From the IMG/VR virus record IMGVR_UViG_3300037346_000160, positions 1 through 50,175 of that record: a stretch of 50,175 bases of DNA; one strand, 5' to 3'. Positions within the stretch are counted from its first letter, which is position 1. Each line of letters starts with the position of its first letter. Origin of the DNA: a virus. Made by a program: the position numbers and the translations under genes. This document shows, piece by piece, positions 42,619 through 48,779 of this stretch. A model generated the notes under the pieces. It saw only the letters and a list, made by a program, of their open reading frames with translations, ran no database searches and was not told the origin of the DNA.

Positions 42619-44007
42619 TCATATTGCACAACCATCGCATGTAGGTAAGTCACCAAACCCACCACAACCAGGGCAAGCGCTAGGTGTTGGGGCAACTGGT
42701 GTAGGAGCAACTGGAGTTGGAGTTGGTGTTGGAGTTGGGGCAACTGGTGTAGGAGCAACTGGTGTTGGGGCAACTGGTGTAGGAGCAACTGGTGTTGGGG
42801 CAACTGGTGTTGGGGCAACTGGTGTAGGAGCAACTGGTGCTGGGGCAACTGGTGTAGGTGCTACAGGTGTAGGTGCTACATAATTATAAGTAACAAGGCT
42901 TACATTTGCGCCATAGAAAGTAATTGTTCCTGCTGTTGGTGATTGTGAAGAAACTCTTCCATTATTTGCAGATGTTGCTCCAATTGTAGTGCTTCCACCA
43001 TTAGAATAGGCAAATCCATCATCAGATAGCAATGCTTGAGCAATACTTAGAGTAAAACCAACAGTATTAGGCACAGAAACTCCTGAAGCAACTGGAGTTG
43101 GAGTTGGTGTTGGTACTGGAGCAACTGGAGTTGGAGTTGGTGTTGGAGTTGGTACTGGAGCAACTGGAGTTGGAGTTGGAGTTGGAGTTGGAGTTGGAGT
43201 TGGAGTTGGTGTTGGTGTTGGTACTGGAGCAACTGGTGTAGGTGCTGGGGCAACTGGGGTAGGTGCTACAGGTGTAGGAGCAACTGGTGTTGGAGCAACT
43301 GGTGTAGGAGCAACTGGTGTAGGAGCAACTGGTGTTGGGGCAACTGGTGTTGGTGTTGGTGTTACGATAGATTCTTCAGCAATATCACCAAACAAGACCC
43401 ACTCATTAGTGGCAATTTTAATTAAAGTTGCTTTTCCATATCTAGCATCTATATAGGCTTCTGAATTTTTACTATTAAGAGTAACTCCATTAGACCCCAT
43501 AATGTGTATTCTTTCAGACCCAATATCTAAAAGATCATATCTATATCCTAAAGGAATTTCAACGCTAGAATTTAAGGGTATTGTTAAATGAGCTTCAGCA
43601 GAGGAATTAATAATTAAAGTTTTACCTGAATCTAATAACTCTAAAGTAAAGCTAGATGTTTTATAAACAAGAGATTGTTGAACTCCTAAAGACAATAATA
43701 TATTATTTATTTGAGTTTGAAGATTTGTATCTGCATCTTCTCTATCTTGTATCTCTGTATTAAGACCATTTTGTGCTATTATTGCGTTTGCACTATCTGC
43801 ATCTTTAAGTAATCTAATATACCCAGCGATTGATTTAGAGTTAATTCCATCTGCTACATTTAACTGGTCTACAGTTGGCAAAACCGTTGATCCATAATGA
43901 TAAAGTTTTAAAGCTTCTTGGATATCTGCAGCATCTTCATAACCAGGTATCTTGGTTGGGTATAACCCAGAGCCATTTTCCGTATCATCAATATATTCAG
44001 AAGCCAT
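42619..44007 (-). CDS. Proline-rich fibre protein with PASTA-like domain
   Basis: A protein of 462 aa. Residues 1-110 are helical. Residues about 110-210 are the beta domain shared with the tropism-type fibre C-terminus. From 213 to 307 and from 375 to 440 run PVAPT and PTPTP repeats. Between them, residues about 308-375 look like one PASTA domain (VPNTVGFTLSIAQALLSDDGF ... QSPTAGTI), which often binds peptidoglycan or its precursors. The last 20 residues hold CPGCGG and CDGC, possibly a zinc knuckle. A fibre that reaches the cell wall and binds it via PASTA is a plausible role. Confidence 0.82.
   Translation of the reverse strand: MASEYIDDTENGSGLYPTKIPGYEDAADIQEALKLYHYGSTVLPTVDQLNVADGINSKSIAGYIRLLKDADSANAIIAQNGLNTEIQDREDADTNLQTQINNILLSLGVQQSLVYKTSSFTLELLDSGKTLIINSSAEAHLTIPLNSSVEIPLGYRYDLLDIGSERIHIMGSNGVTLNSKNSEAYIDARYGKATLIKIATNEWVLFGDIAEESIVTPTPTPVAPTPVAPTPVAPTPVAPTPVAPTPVAPTPVAPAPTPVAPVPTPTPTPTPTPTPTPTPTPVAPVPTPTPTPTPVAPVPTPTPTPVASGVSVPNTVGFTLSIAQALLSDDGFAYSNGGSTTIGATSANNGRVSSQSPTAGTITFYGANVSLVTYNYVAPTPVAPTPVAPAPVAPTPVAPTPVAPTPVAPTPVAPTPVAPTPVAPTPTPTPTPVAPTPVAPTPSACPGCGGFGDLPTCDGCAI
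42680..42880 (-). repeat. Tandem repeat encoding Pro-Val-Ala-Pro-Thr (C-terminal block)
   Basis: A 15-base unit such as GGTGTAGGAGCAACT repeated about a dozen times, encoding PVAPT on the minus strand. Confidence 0.9.
43088..43370 (-). repeat. Tandem repeat encoding PTP and PVAPT (central block)
   Basis: GGAGTT and GGTGTT units (Pro-Thr) alternating with the 15-base PVAPT unit. Near-identical units suggest recent expansion. Confidence 0.9.
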
Positions 44008-44025
44008 TACATATCACCATTTTTG

Positions 44026-44031
44026 ATTATA
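44026..44031 (-). promoter_or_regulatory. Extended -10 box made from Val-Val-stop
   Basis: GGTGG-TATAAT on the minus strand, formed by the last codons GTG GTA TAA of the 44027-44614 gene. The ATG at 44007 follows after 18 bases with a weak GGTGAT ribosome site. Confidence 0.55.
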
Positions 44032-44614
44032 CCACCGTAATTAGGAAATGAATATAAACTGTTCTGTTTAAACCTACCCAACTTCCTTCTGAAAATTCTA
44101 CAGCATTGATATCAACTGGTAATATCTGATCGCCAGTTGGTACTTGAAATACTAAAGGCTTAACTGTAATGGAGTGTGCAATAGGCTTTTCTGGATCAGA
44201 GAATGTGCATTGAATATTAAAGTTGTCTGCTGTTAAGCCGCCAACAAGACTTAGGGGTGCAATGTTGGATACTCTAAAATCAACCTCACTTGTTGTTTTG
44301 CCATCTGTAAAAGCAACTTGCCTTATAACACTAAATTTGTCTGTAATTAGTCTTGAAGTCTCAACCCAAGTATCTGAACCAGAAACACTTTGATATTGAT
44401 ACATAATTAAATAATCTTCATCAGTTGCTTGAACATTTATATAAAGATCAAGCAGTTGCAGTGTAACAGAATGTGATATTGTGTTTGGATTTCCATATCC
44501 TACAAGGAATAGATTTCCTCTATCTCCTTGTGGTCCAAAATCAACTTCAACATTAACATTGGCTGTACCACCAATTACCTTAACGTCTTCGGATGATACA
44601 AATATGTTTGTCAT
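44027..44614 (-). CDS. Hypothetical virion protein (195 aa)
   Basis: No family recognised. Beta-rich and Val/Thr/Asn-rich (VNVEVDFGPQGDRGNLFLVGYGN, TVQLLDLYINVQ). It is translated from an ATG that shares a base with the preceding stop, so it is co-expressed with BppU-like module 2. It is likely a fibre or baseplate accessory protein. Ends in Val-Val-stop, which forms the next promoter. Confidence 0.65.
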   Translation of the reverse strand: MTNIFVSSEDVKVIGGTANVNVEVDFGPQGDRGNLFLVGYGNPNTISHSVTLQLLDLYINVQATDEDYLIMYQYQSVSGSDTWVETSRLITDKFSVIRQVAFTDGKTTSEVDFRVSNIAPLSLVGGLTADNFNIQCTFSDPEKPIAHSITVKPLVFQVPTGDQILPVDINAVEFSEGSWVGLNRTVYIHFLITVV

Positions 44615-44988
44615 TAACTTCCAGTACCCTGAGTTACATCATCTGTTACTGAGATAGATCCAGTTAATAGTGTAAAAATTTTATCGTAAGTTCCTGATCC
44701 TGGAGCATAGACTTGAATGTCATAAACATAAGTTGTAGATGAATTCATAAGAGCACCATTTGCTGGAGTTATTGCACAAGAAATATGTGTTCCATCAGTT
44801 GAAATTATTGCGCTTCCAGTAATTTGATCAGCCAAGCCAGCAGATCCACGAATTTTTGCAATTTTAAATCTAGCATTGCTGTAGTCATCTAAGTAAAAAA
44901 TAGATCCATCTGTTTTTTGAGGGTATACTTTAAATTCATGGGTATCACCCTTATAATAATTTATATTAAGTTCGCCTGGAAATGCCAT
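44614..44988 (-). CDS. BppU-like baseplate/fibre module 2
   Basis: A protein of 124 aa. INYYKGDTHEFKVYPQ near the N-terminus and GSISVTDDVTQG at the C-terminus parallel modules 1 and 3. Leaderless: TGG-TATAAT lies six bases before the ATG, and no ribosome site is present. It is probably a small beta domain joining a fibre to the tail or baseplate. Confidence 0.65.
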   Translation of the reverse strand: MAFPGELNINYYKGDTHEFKVYPQKTDGSIFYLDDYSNARFKIAKIRGSAGLADQITGSAIISTDGTHISCAITPANGALMNSSTTYVYDIQVYAPGSGTYDKIFTLLTGSISVTDDVTQGTGS

Positions 44989-44994
44989 GATTTT

Positions 44995-45000
44995 ATTATA
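44995..45000 (-). promoter_or_regulatory. Extended -10 box made from Val-Val-stop, leaderless start
   Basis: GTGG-TATAAT on the minus strand, six bases before the ATG at 44988, and formed from the end of the collagen-like gene (…Ser-Val-Val-stop). Confidence 0.65.
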
Positions 45001-45727
45001 CCACGCTGACGTAGACAGAATTGAAGATTACGGATGCGTCAAAGTCTGTTCTGATTTGAGGAACAGCCCCATTGCCCCACATAAGTTTATCTTCAATAAA
45101 TATCTGTTGAGTTACAGAAAGACTATATGTGTTTTGATATTTAAAAGATCCAACAAGGTTAACAAACTCTTTATCCTTGCTTTTAAAATATGTTCTTAGC
45201 CAAACCTCTGTATTAGCCGTATATGTAGTAATTTCAAAGTTGTATGTTATGAATACTTGAGACCCTTCTTTGATACCGTGAAAGTTTAGGGCTCTTTGAT
45301 GACTATTCCAAAGGCTTGTACAGCCTTCTGGAAGATATGTTTCATTTTGGTTTTTATCTTTTGTATCTAATAATAATGTTACCCAGCCATCGTCTCCTTG
45401 AGAGATTCCAAGTTTGGTTTCTTTGGTTAAGGTGTTTGTGTAGGATCCCCATCCTGATTGTTGACCAGATGAAGATAAAGAACTTTTTCCATCTATGCCG
45501 TTTTTGCCTGCTGCCCCTTTTTCACCCTTTGGACCAACGTTTCCCGTGAAACCTTGTCCTCCAGTTTGTCCATCTTTTCCTGCTGGGCCCTGGGGTCCGA
45601 CGGGACCAGGAACGGGAAGAAAAGAAAGAGTATTATCAGGATAAGAAGAAGACTGACTTTGCTCTACTTGTGCAGCATAAGAAGATTTTTTTGCACCTGG
45701 GAAGTCCATAGATTTAGAAGAAGCCAT
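44996..45727 (-). CDS. Collagen-like fibre protein
   Basis: A protein of 243 aa. Residues about 41-82 form 14 Gly-X-Y triplets (GPV, GPQ, GPA, GKD ... GKS), long enough for a short collagen triple helix. The C-terminal 150 residues are a beta-rich domain (FVNLVGSFKYQNTYSLSVTQQ) that could trimerise or bind a receptor. Prolines are in the X position; lysines occupy Y in GPK and GEK. A substrate role for the phage hydroxylases is possible, but would not follow the vertebrate Y-position proline rule. Leaderless start: GATAAT lies six bases before the ATG. Confidence 0.85.
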   Translation of the reverse strand: MASSKSMDFPGAKKSSYAAQVEQSQSSSYPDNTLSFLPVPGPVGPQGPAGKDGQTGGQGFTGNVGPKGEKGAAGKNGIDGKSSLSSSGQQSGWGSYTNTLTKETKLGISQGDDGWVTLLLDTKDKNQNETYLPEGCTSLWNSHQRALNFHGIKEGSQVFITYNFEITTYTANTEVWLRTYFKSKDKEFVNLVGSFKYQNTYSLSVTQQIFIEDKLMWGNGAVPQIRTDFDASVIFNSVYVSVV

Positions 45728-45733
45728 AAAGAC

Positions 45734-45739
45734 ATTATC
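45734..45739 (-). promoter_or_regulatory. -10 box, leaderless start of collagen-like gene
   Basis: GATAAT on the minus strand with six bases to the ATG at 45727. Confidence 0.5.
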
Positions 45740-45747
45740 TCACTATA

Positions 45748-45834
45748 TTATTTATTAACTTTAAAAATTTTGTTTTTAATTTTAATAACAGCAGGTAATT
45801 CAGGTCTTGGTGTAGAAATTTTTACAACTGCCAT
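45748..45834 (-). CDS. Tiny protein (28 aa) after BppU-like module 3
   Basis: MAVVKISTPRPELPAVIKIK... ending KVNK. Its ATG overlaps the upstream stop (TAATG), which indicates coupled translation. The basic, Pro/Ile/Lys-rich peptide has no known family. A similar arrangement, with a small gene overlapping the end of a BppU-like gene, occurs at 37301-37525. Confidence 0.5.
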   Translation of the reverse strand: MAVVKISTPRPELPAVIKIKNKIFKVNK

Positions 45835-46214
45835 TACAATGACCCACTAATATCACCAAGTACAGATATAGTTCCTATAACTGGTGTCCAAGTAGTTTCG
45901 TTATCAATAGTTACTTGCAAATCAAATGTTAGCTCTGTAACAACTGATTTATAACCTAAACCCCAAAGTTCAGTAATTGAAGAAGGAGCAAGAATATCAA
46001 CATAACCATTTCCTGGTGTAGTTTCAAGTATATCAAGTGCATCGGATTGAGGATCATAACTAGTAGCCTCAAAGGTCCAATCAGATGTATTAAAATATGT
46101 TACTTCATCATCTTCTAAAAACTCAATACGAAGTGGAGATGTGTCTCCTCTAACTACCTGCCATTTAATTCTAGCAGGATCAGCACCAAATACTTCAAGA
46201 CCACAATTATTCAT
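45834..46214 (-). CDS. BppU-like baseplate/fibre module 3
   Basis: A protein of 126 aa. IKWQVVRGDTSPLRIEFLEDD and GTISVLGDISGSL define the same fold type as modules 1 and 2. The ATG at 46214 is preferred over an earlier ATG at 46280, because TGG-TATAAT lies nine bases upstream of it and a terminator hairpin fills the longer form. Confidence 0.65.
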   Translation of the reverse strand: MNNCGLEVFGADPARIKWQVVRGDTSPLRIEFLEDDEVTYFNTSDWTFEATSYDPQSDALDILETTPGNGYVDILAPSSITELWGLGYKSVVTELTFDLQVTIDNETTWTPVIGTISVLGDISGSL

Positions 46215-46223
46215 AATATTTAG

Positions 46224-46229
46224 ATTATA
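46224..46229 (-). promoter_or_regulatory. Extended -10 box, near-leaderless start of BppU-like module 3
   Basis: ATGG-TATAAT on the minus strand with nine bases to the ATG at 46214; it directly follows the T run of the hairpin at 46241-46289. Confidence 0.6.
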
Positions 46230-46233
46230 CCAT

Positions 46234-46289
46234 AAAAAAAGACTAGCACTCAGGCTGGTGGGTATGAGAGACAAACCCAAGTACTAGTC
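46234..46289 (-). terminator. Compound terminator hairpin, possible small RNA 3' end
   Basis: On the minus strand: outer 10-bp stem GACTAGTACT / AGTGCTAGTC (one G-U pair), inner 5-bp stem TGGGT / ACCCA, then seven T. A TATACT box begins just upstream, so a transcript of about 60 bases could start and end here. Confidence 0.7.
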
Positions 46290-46484
46290 AGTATAAAGTA
46301 TATCATATTAGTACAAGTCGGACATTATTTTTAAAGTTATCAAATTGTTATAATCAAGATGTCCAATTTGTCTTATTTCGTTATAATTTGTCAAAGTATC
46401 AAGTATGCTATACTTAAATATATATAAGAAAAGAACTATACCTAAAGGGTTTTTATCTAGAAGATATCTTATATATAGTAGAAA
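46290..46484. other. Intergenic region with tandem promoters and repeats
   Basis: Non-coding. It contains three plus-strand -10 boxes (46349-46354, 46382-46387, 46409-46414), an inverted repeat GGACAT / ATGTCC (46320-46325 and 46359-46364), and two TTTGTC copies. No gene longer than 25 codons is convincing here. Confidence 0.55.
46388..46414 (+). promoter_or_regulatory. Plus-strand promoter candidate
   Basis: TTGTCA, 15-base spacer, then extended -10 TGC-TATACT. It reads toward the minus-strand holin-like gene, so its product would be antisense or run on to the 46876 gene. Confidence 0.45.
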
Positions 46485-46739
46485 TTAGTTAGAATTCTTA
46501 GATACATGATCCAATAACACATTGTACATTTTGTCCAGTTTAGCATCCATTAAATATCTATGATCTAAAGCATCTTTCATGTCATTTTCTAGTCGGCAAA
46601 CGGAATCTTTTAGGCTCGATCCAGAATTGGGTTTAAGTTCGGATAAATAATGCTTGACTAACCACTTGACTGAAAATGCGACGGAAGATAGAATTGTAAG
46701 TATTGCAACCATAAGAGAAGCCCAATCAAGTATCGTCAT
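46485..46739 (-). CDS. Holin-like membrane protein (DUF2746-like)
   Basis: A protein of 84 aa with one transmembrane helix (ASLMVAILTILSSVAFSVKW, residues 7-26) followed by a cytoplasmic part with KPNSGSSLKDSVCRLE. The PN-x-GSSL-(K/R)-D signature is found in small membrane proteins of actinophages, often near lysins and proposed to be holins. The C-terminal 45 residues are helical. Leaderless: TATAAT lies six bases before the ATG. It is the only candidate holin here. Confidence 0.65.
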   Translation of the reverse strand: MTILDWASLMVAILTILSSVAFSVKWLVKHYLSELKPNSGSSLKDSVCRLENDMKDALDHRYLMDAKLDKMYNVLLDHVSKNSN

Positions 46740-46745
46740 TTAATT

Positions 46746-46751
46746 ATTATA
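46746..46751 (-). promoter_or_regulatory. Extended -10 box, leaderless start of holin-like gene
   Basis: GGGG-TATAAT on the minus strand with exactly six bases to the ATG at 46739. Confidence 0.6.
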
Positions 46752-46831
46752 CCCCTAGTTTTCGAAAAATATAAGCGCTTTTAATTCGTCGCCGAAATAG
46801 AGGTACTACCAAACCACCTATGCTCTTGTAT

Positions 46832-46869
46832 GACAACAAGTTGTCTTTATGAGCAAGTTATGGTAAACT
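46832..46869 (+). promoter_or_regulatory. Promoter with palindrome over -35, leaderless zinc-ribbon gene
   Basis: TTGTCT (46841-46846), 17-base spacer, then TGG-TAAACT (46864-46869) six bases before the ATG. The palindrome GACAAC-AA-GTTGTC (46832-46845) covers the -35 box, which suggests a repressor operator. Confidence 0.65.
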
Positions 46870-46875
46870 ATATAT

Positions 46876-47076
46876 ATGTCTGATGATGTTAAGTTTAGTG
46901 ATTTATTTGATCCTAGCCAACCTAGGTCTGATAAAGAACTTATTGAACAAAGACTAGCAATATGTAATGAGTGTGAGTGGTTTAATAAACGACTTGCAAA
47001 ATGTAGAAAGTGTGGATGTTTTATGAAATTAAAATCTACACTCAAGCAAGCAAAATGTCCAATAAACAAATGGTAA
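46876..47076 (+). CDS. Zinc-ribbon protein B (66 aa)
   Basis: Cys pattern CNEC ... CRKCGCFMKLK ... CPINKW, the same as zinc-ribbon protein A at 41846-42082 but with a different N-terminus (SDLFDPSQPRSDKE). It is the first gene of the plus-strand early-type group and starts without a ribosome site, six bases after the -10 box. Function unknown; likely a small zinc-binding regulator or adaptor. Confidence 0.75.
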   Translation: MSDDVKFSDLFDPSQPRSDKELIEQRLAICNECEWFNKRLAKCRKCGCFMKLKSTLKQAKCPINKW

Positions 47077-47095
47077 TTAGAGACTAGGGGAAAAA

Positions 47096-47281
47096 ATGGA
47101 AAAGCAAAATGTAATCAGCCTTATGATCAATAGCATGAATGAAGATAACAAAGCTTTATGTGAACAAGCTGGTATGAGTAAAGAAGAAGCTGAACAAAAC
47201 ATCACTCAGAGTCAACCATCTCTATTGATGATGATGGGTAATATCTACGATAAGCTCAAGAAGGAGAACGTAATTGCCTAA
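47096..47281 (+). CDS. Hypothetical helical protein (61 aa)
   Basis: MEKQNVISLMINSMNEDNKA start with an all-helical composition (QAGMSKEEAEQN, NIYDKLKKENV). AGGGGAAAAA lies upstream of the ATG. It is followed by an overlapping TTG-started gene. Unknown function; the size suggests a host-interaction peptide. Confidence 0.6.
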   Translation: MEKQNVISLMINSMNEDNKALCEQAGMSKEEAEQNITQSQPSLLMMMGNIYDKLKKENVIA

Positions 47282-47471
47282 ATACCAATATAAGCCAGTA
47301 CTTGAAAAGATTAAAGAAATATACCTTGAAAATGCTCAAAAAGAATATATTCCAGGTTTTGATGTTGAGGCCAATGTAAGACTTGTCATCGAAGCAGATA
47401 CAGAAGAGTTAGCAGATCTTTCTCGTTATGGGTTTGTTGATATTCGGATGTGGGAATTGGATGAAAGTTAA
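47274..47471 (+). CDS. Hypothetical protein (65 aa), TTG start
   Basis: MPKYQYKPVLEKIKEIYLEN start; acidic second half (ADTEELADLSRYGFVDIRMWE). TTG is chosen because AAGGAGAACG lies just upstream and the gene overlaps the preceding stop by eight bases. No recognised domain. It overlaps the following oxygenase start by eleven bases, implying coupling. Confidence 0.6.
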   Translation: MPKYQYKPVLEKIKEIYLENAQKEYIPGFDVEANVRLVIEADTEELADLSRYGFVDIRMWELDES

Positions 47472-48051
47472 TCTTCTTTCCCCAGATATTTATGAAATTG
47501 AAGATTTTATAACTGTTGAAGAGCAAGAAGAAGTTTTGTCATACTGCCAGTCATTAGATGAACAAGAGTGGTGGCAATCTGAAGATGAAGAATATAAAAA
47601 AAGTTTTTTTTATGGAAAGCAAAAAATAGGTGAGTTGCCAGAAATTTTTAATAAAATAACAAACAGAACAAATATTCTTTTTTCTGATTTTTTATATATA
47701 GGTAGAGTCGCGTTGCAAAGACACCCAGGTGGAAACTTTATGCAGCCACATATAGACTATTGGAATAAAAAAGCAGAAGACTATGTTAGGTTTGGTCTTG
47801 TTATATATTATAATGATGAGTATGAAGGAGGGGAGATTCGATACCCTGAAATAAATTTAACACACAAACCAAAAGCCAGGTCTTTAGTTATGCATGGAGG
47901 AAACATATTGCATGGAACTAAAGAAGTTACATCTGATGGCTATAGATATTTTTCTACATCTTTTGTAAGAGGAAGTGTTAACAAACCAGTTATTTTAAAC
48001 CAAGAAACATTTTCTAACGTTGAACAAAGTGATGGATCTGCTTACCCTTAA
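47461..48051 (+). CDS. 2-oxoglutarate/Fe(II) oxygenase 9 (plus strand)
   Basis: A protein of 196 aa, the only oxygenase on the plus strand. Ligands are His97-x-Asp99 (MQPHIDYW), His151 (ILHGTKEV) and Arg162. Signature YYNDEYEGGEIRY. It is shorter than the operon copies and ends in a Ser/Asn-rich tail. The ATG at 47461 is used because the longer form would overlap the previous gene far more. It lies in the plus-strand small-gene block, so it may be expressed at another time in infection than the minus-strand oxygenases. Confidence 0.85.
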   Translation: MKVNLLSPDIYEIEDFITVEEQEEVLSYCQSLDEQEWWQSEDEEYKKSFFYGKQKIGELPEIFNKITNRTNILFSDFLYIGRVALQRHPGGNFMQPHIDYWNKKAEDYVRFGLVIYYNDEYEGGEIRYPEINLTHKPKARSLVMHGGNILHGTKEVTSDGYRYFSTSFVRGSVNKPVILNQETFSNVEQSDGSAYP

Positions 48052-48227
48052 GGTCTTCCTAAGTCTTCCCAAAATACTTCTCTGCCCATGTTATCAGTTA
48101 CCTTCATAGGTGTAGATTCGCTATTGCATGAACATTCTTTGCATACCGTTTCTGAAAAAATTTTAGCAGCAAGGTTTGGACTTTCTCCAAGGTCTACCCA
48201 TTGTTCAAAATTGTCTAATATTCCCAT
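48048..48227 (-). CDS. Small Cys-rich protein A (59 aa)
   Basis: It starts MGILDNFEQWVDLGESPN and contains VCKECSCNSESTP. AAGAGGAAACAA precedes the ATG. It converges with and overlaps the plus-strand oxygenase end by four bases. A similar C-x2-C-x-C motif occurs in the 48414-48530 peptide. Metal binding is likely; function unknown. Confidence 0.65.
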   Translation of the reverse strand: MGILDNFEQWVDLGESPNLAAKIFSETVCKECSCNSESTPMKVTDNMGREVFWEDLGRP

Positions 48228-48406
48228 TTGTTTCCTCTTAATGCCTGACGCAAAACTTTACGTTCCCACTTAGTTCCATCTTGAATAATACCGTCATTAT
48301 CTCCATCACGAGCATTAGGCTTGTAGCCTTTTGAGATCATGTCATCTCTAATTGTTATAAAAGATATTACAACTGCCATAACTAGGTATACTAGGATTAA
48401 GGACAT
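48215..48406 (-). CDS. Small membrane protein with acidic Ca-binding-like motif (63 aa)
   Basis: N-terminal transmembrane helix (MSLILVYLVMAVVISFITI) followed by GYKPNARDGDNDGIIQDGTKWER, a motif with alternating Asp/Asn resembling calcium-binding loops and common in small actinophage proteins. The ATG at 48406 is used rather than one at 48508, because GAGGAG lies upstream. It overlaps the next gene by 13 bases. Confidence 0.65.
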   Translation of the reverse strand: MSLILVYLVMAVVISFITIRDDMISKGYKPNARDGDNDGIIQDGTKWERKVLRQALRGNKWEY

Positions 48407-48413
48407 TTGTGGA

Positions 48414-48530
48414 TTACTCCTCTGGTTGTAATTTATCCAGGCCTTCGCTTGGAGGTGTTGAACTATGGGAATTTGTGCATGTGCACTCATCGCAGCACAT
48501 AGATCCATATGGAATTTCTTTAGTTGTCAT
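48414..48530 (-). CDS. Small Cys-rich protein B (38 aa)
   Basis: MTTKEIPYGSMCCDECTCTN... with CDECTCTNSHSSTP, related to small Cys-rich protein A. Leaderless: TATAAT lies six bases before the ATG and there is no ribosome site. Stop codon overlaps the ribosome site of the next gene, so the two may be coupled. Confidence 0.6.
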   Translation of the reverse strand: MTTKEIPYGSMCCDECTCTNSHSSTPPSEGLDKLQPEE

Positions 48531-48536
48531 AAAACT

Positions 48537-48542
48537 ATTATA
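48537..48542 (-). promoter_or_regulatory. -10 box, leaderless start of small Cys-rich protein B
   Basis: GC-TATAAT on the minus strand with six bases to the ATG at 48530. Confidence 0.6.
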
Positions 48543-48779
48543 GCACAATTCTGAAAAAATTTAAAAAACCAAATAGCCTAAAATCTGTATATTTTTACCA
48601 GATGTATGATATGAGAAATAAGAAACAATAATAGTAAAATATAGTGAGCACATTTTTGGTAGAGTTTTACTCTATCATAGTAAAAAATAGTAGTCAATAG
48701 TATTCCATAGTCTTCAATATAAAACTATAGCCCACTACCCCCTAAGTAAATGACAAGCATCTTAGTACTCGTACGCTCT
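48543..48779. other. Intergenic AT-rich region with clustered ATAGT repeats
   Basis: No gene seen. Between 48631 and 48711 the pentamer ATAGT occurs about seven or eight times, and a palindrome TAGAGT-TTT-ACTCTA lies at 48660-48674. A minus-strand promoter-like sequence, TTGACT with 17-base spacer to TAGAGT (48697-48669), places that palindrome on its -10 box. Confidence 0.55.
48669..48697 (-). promoter_or_regulatory. Minus-strand promoter candidate with palindromic -10
   Basis: -35 TTGACT at 48692-48697, 17-base spacer, -10 TAGAGT at 48669-48674, the latter being one arm of the palindrome at 48660-48674. The -10 is not a good consensus. Confidence 0.4.

Noticed and set aside
42596-42883. 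Plus-strand Gly-Val-Gly-Ala-Thr repeat frame
   Set aside because: Complement of the PVAPT repeat; the minus-strand gene has the domain structure.
42680-43370. CRISPR-like array
   Set aside because: Units are contiguous, in frame and coding; there are no unique spacers.
46241-46289. tRNA-like structure
   Set aside because: No anticodon arm, T arm or CCA-like end; a terminator with an internal stem fits better.
46818-47069. Minus-strand frame opposite zinc-ribbon protein B
   Set aside because: The plus-strand gene has the conserved Cys pattern and a promoter; the opposite frame has neither.
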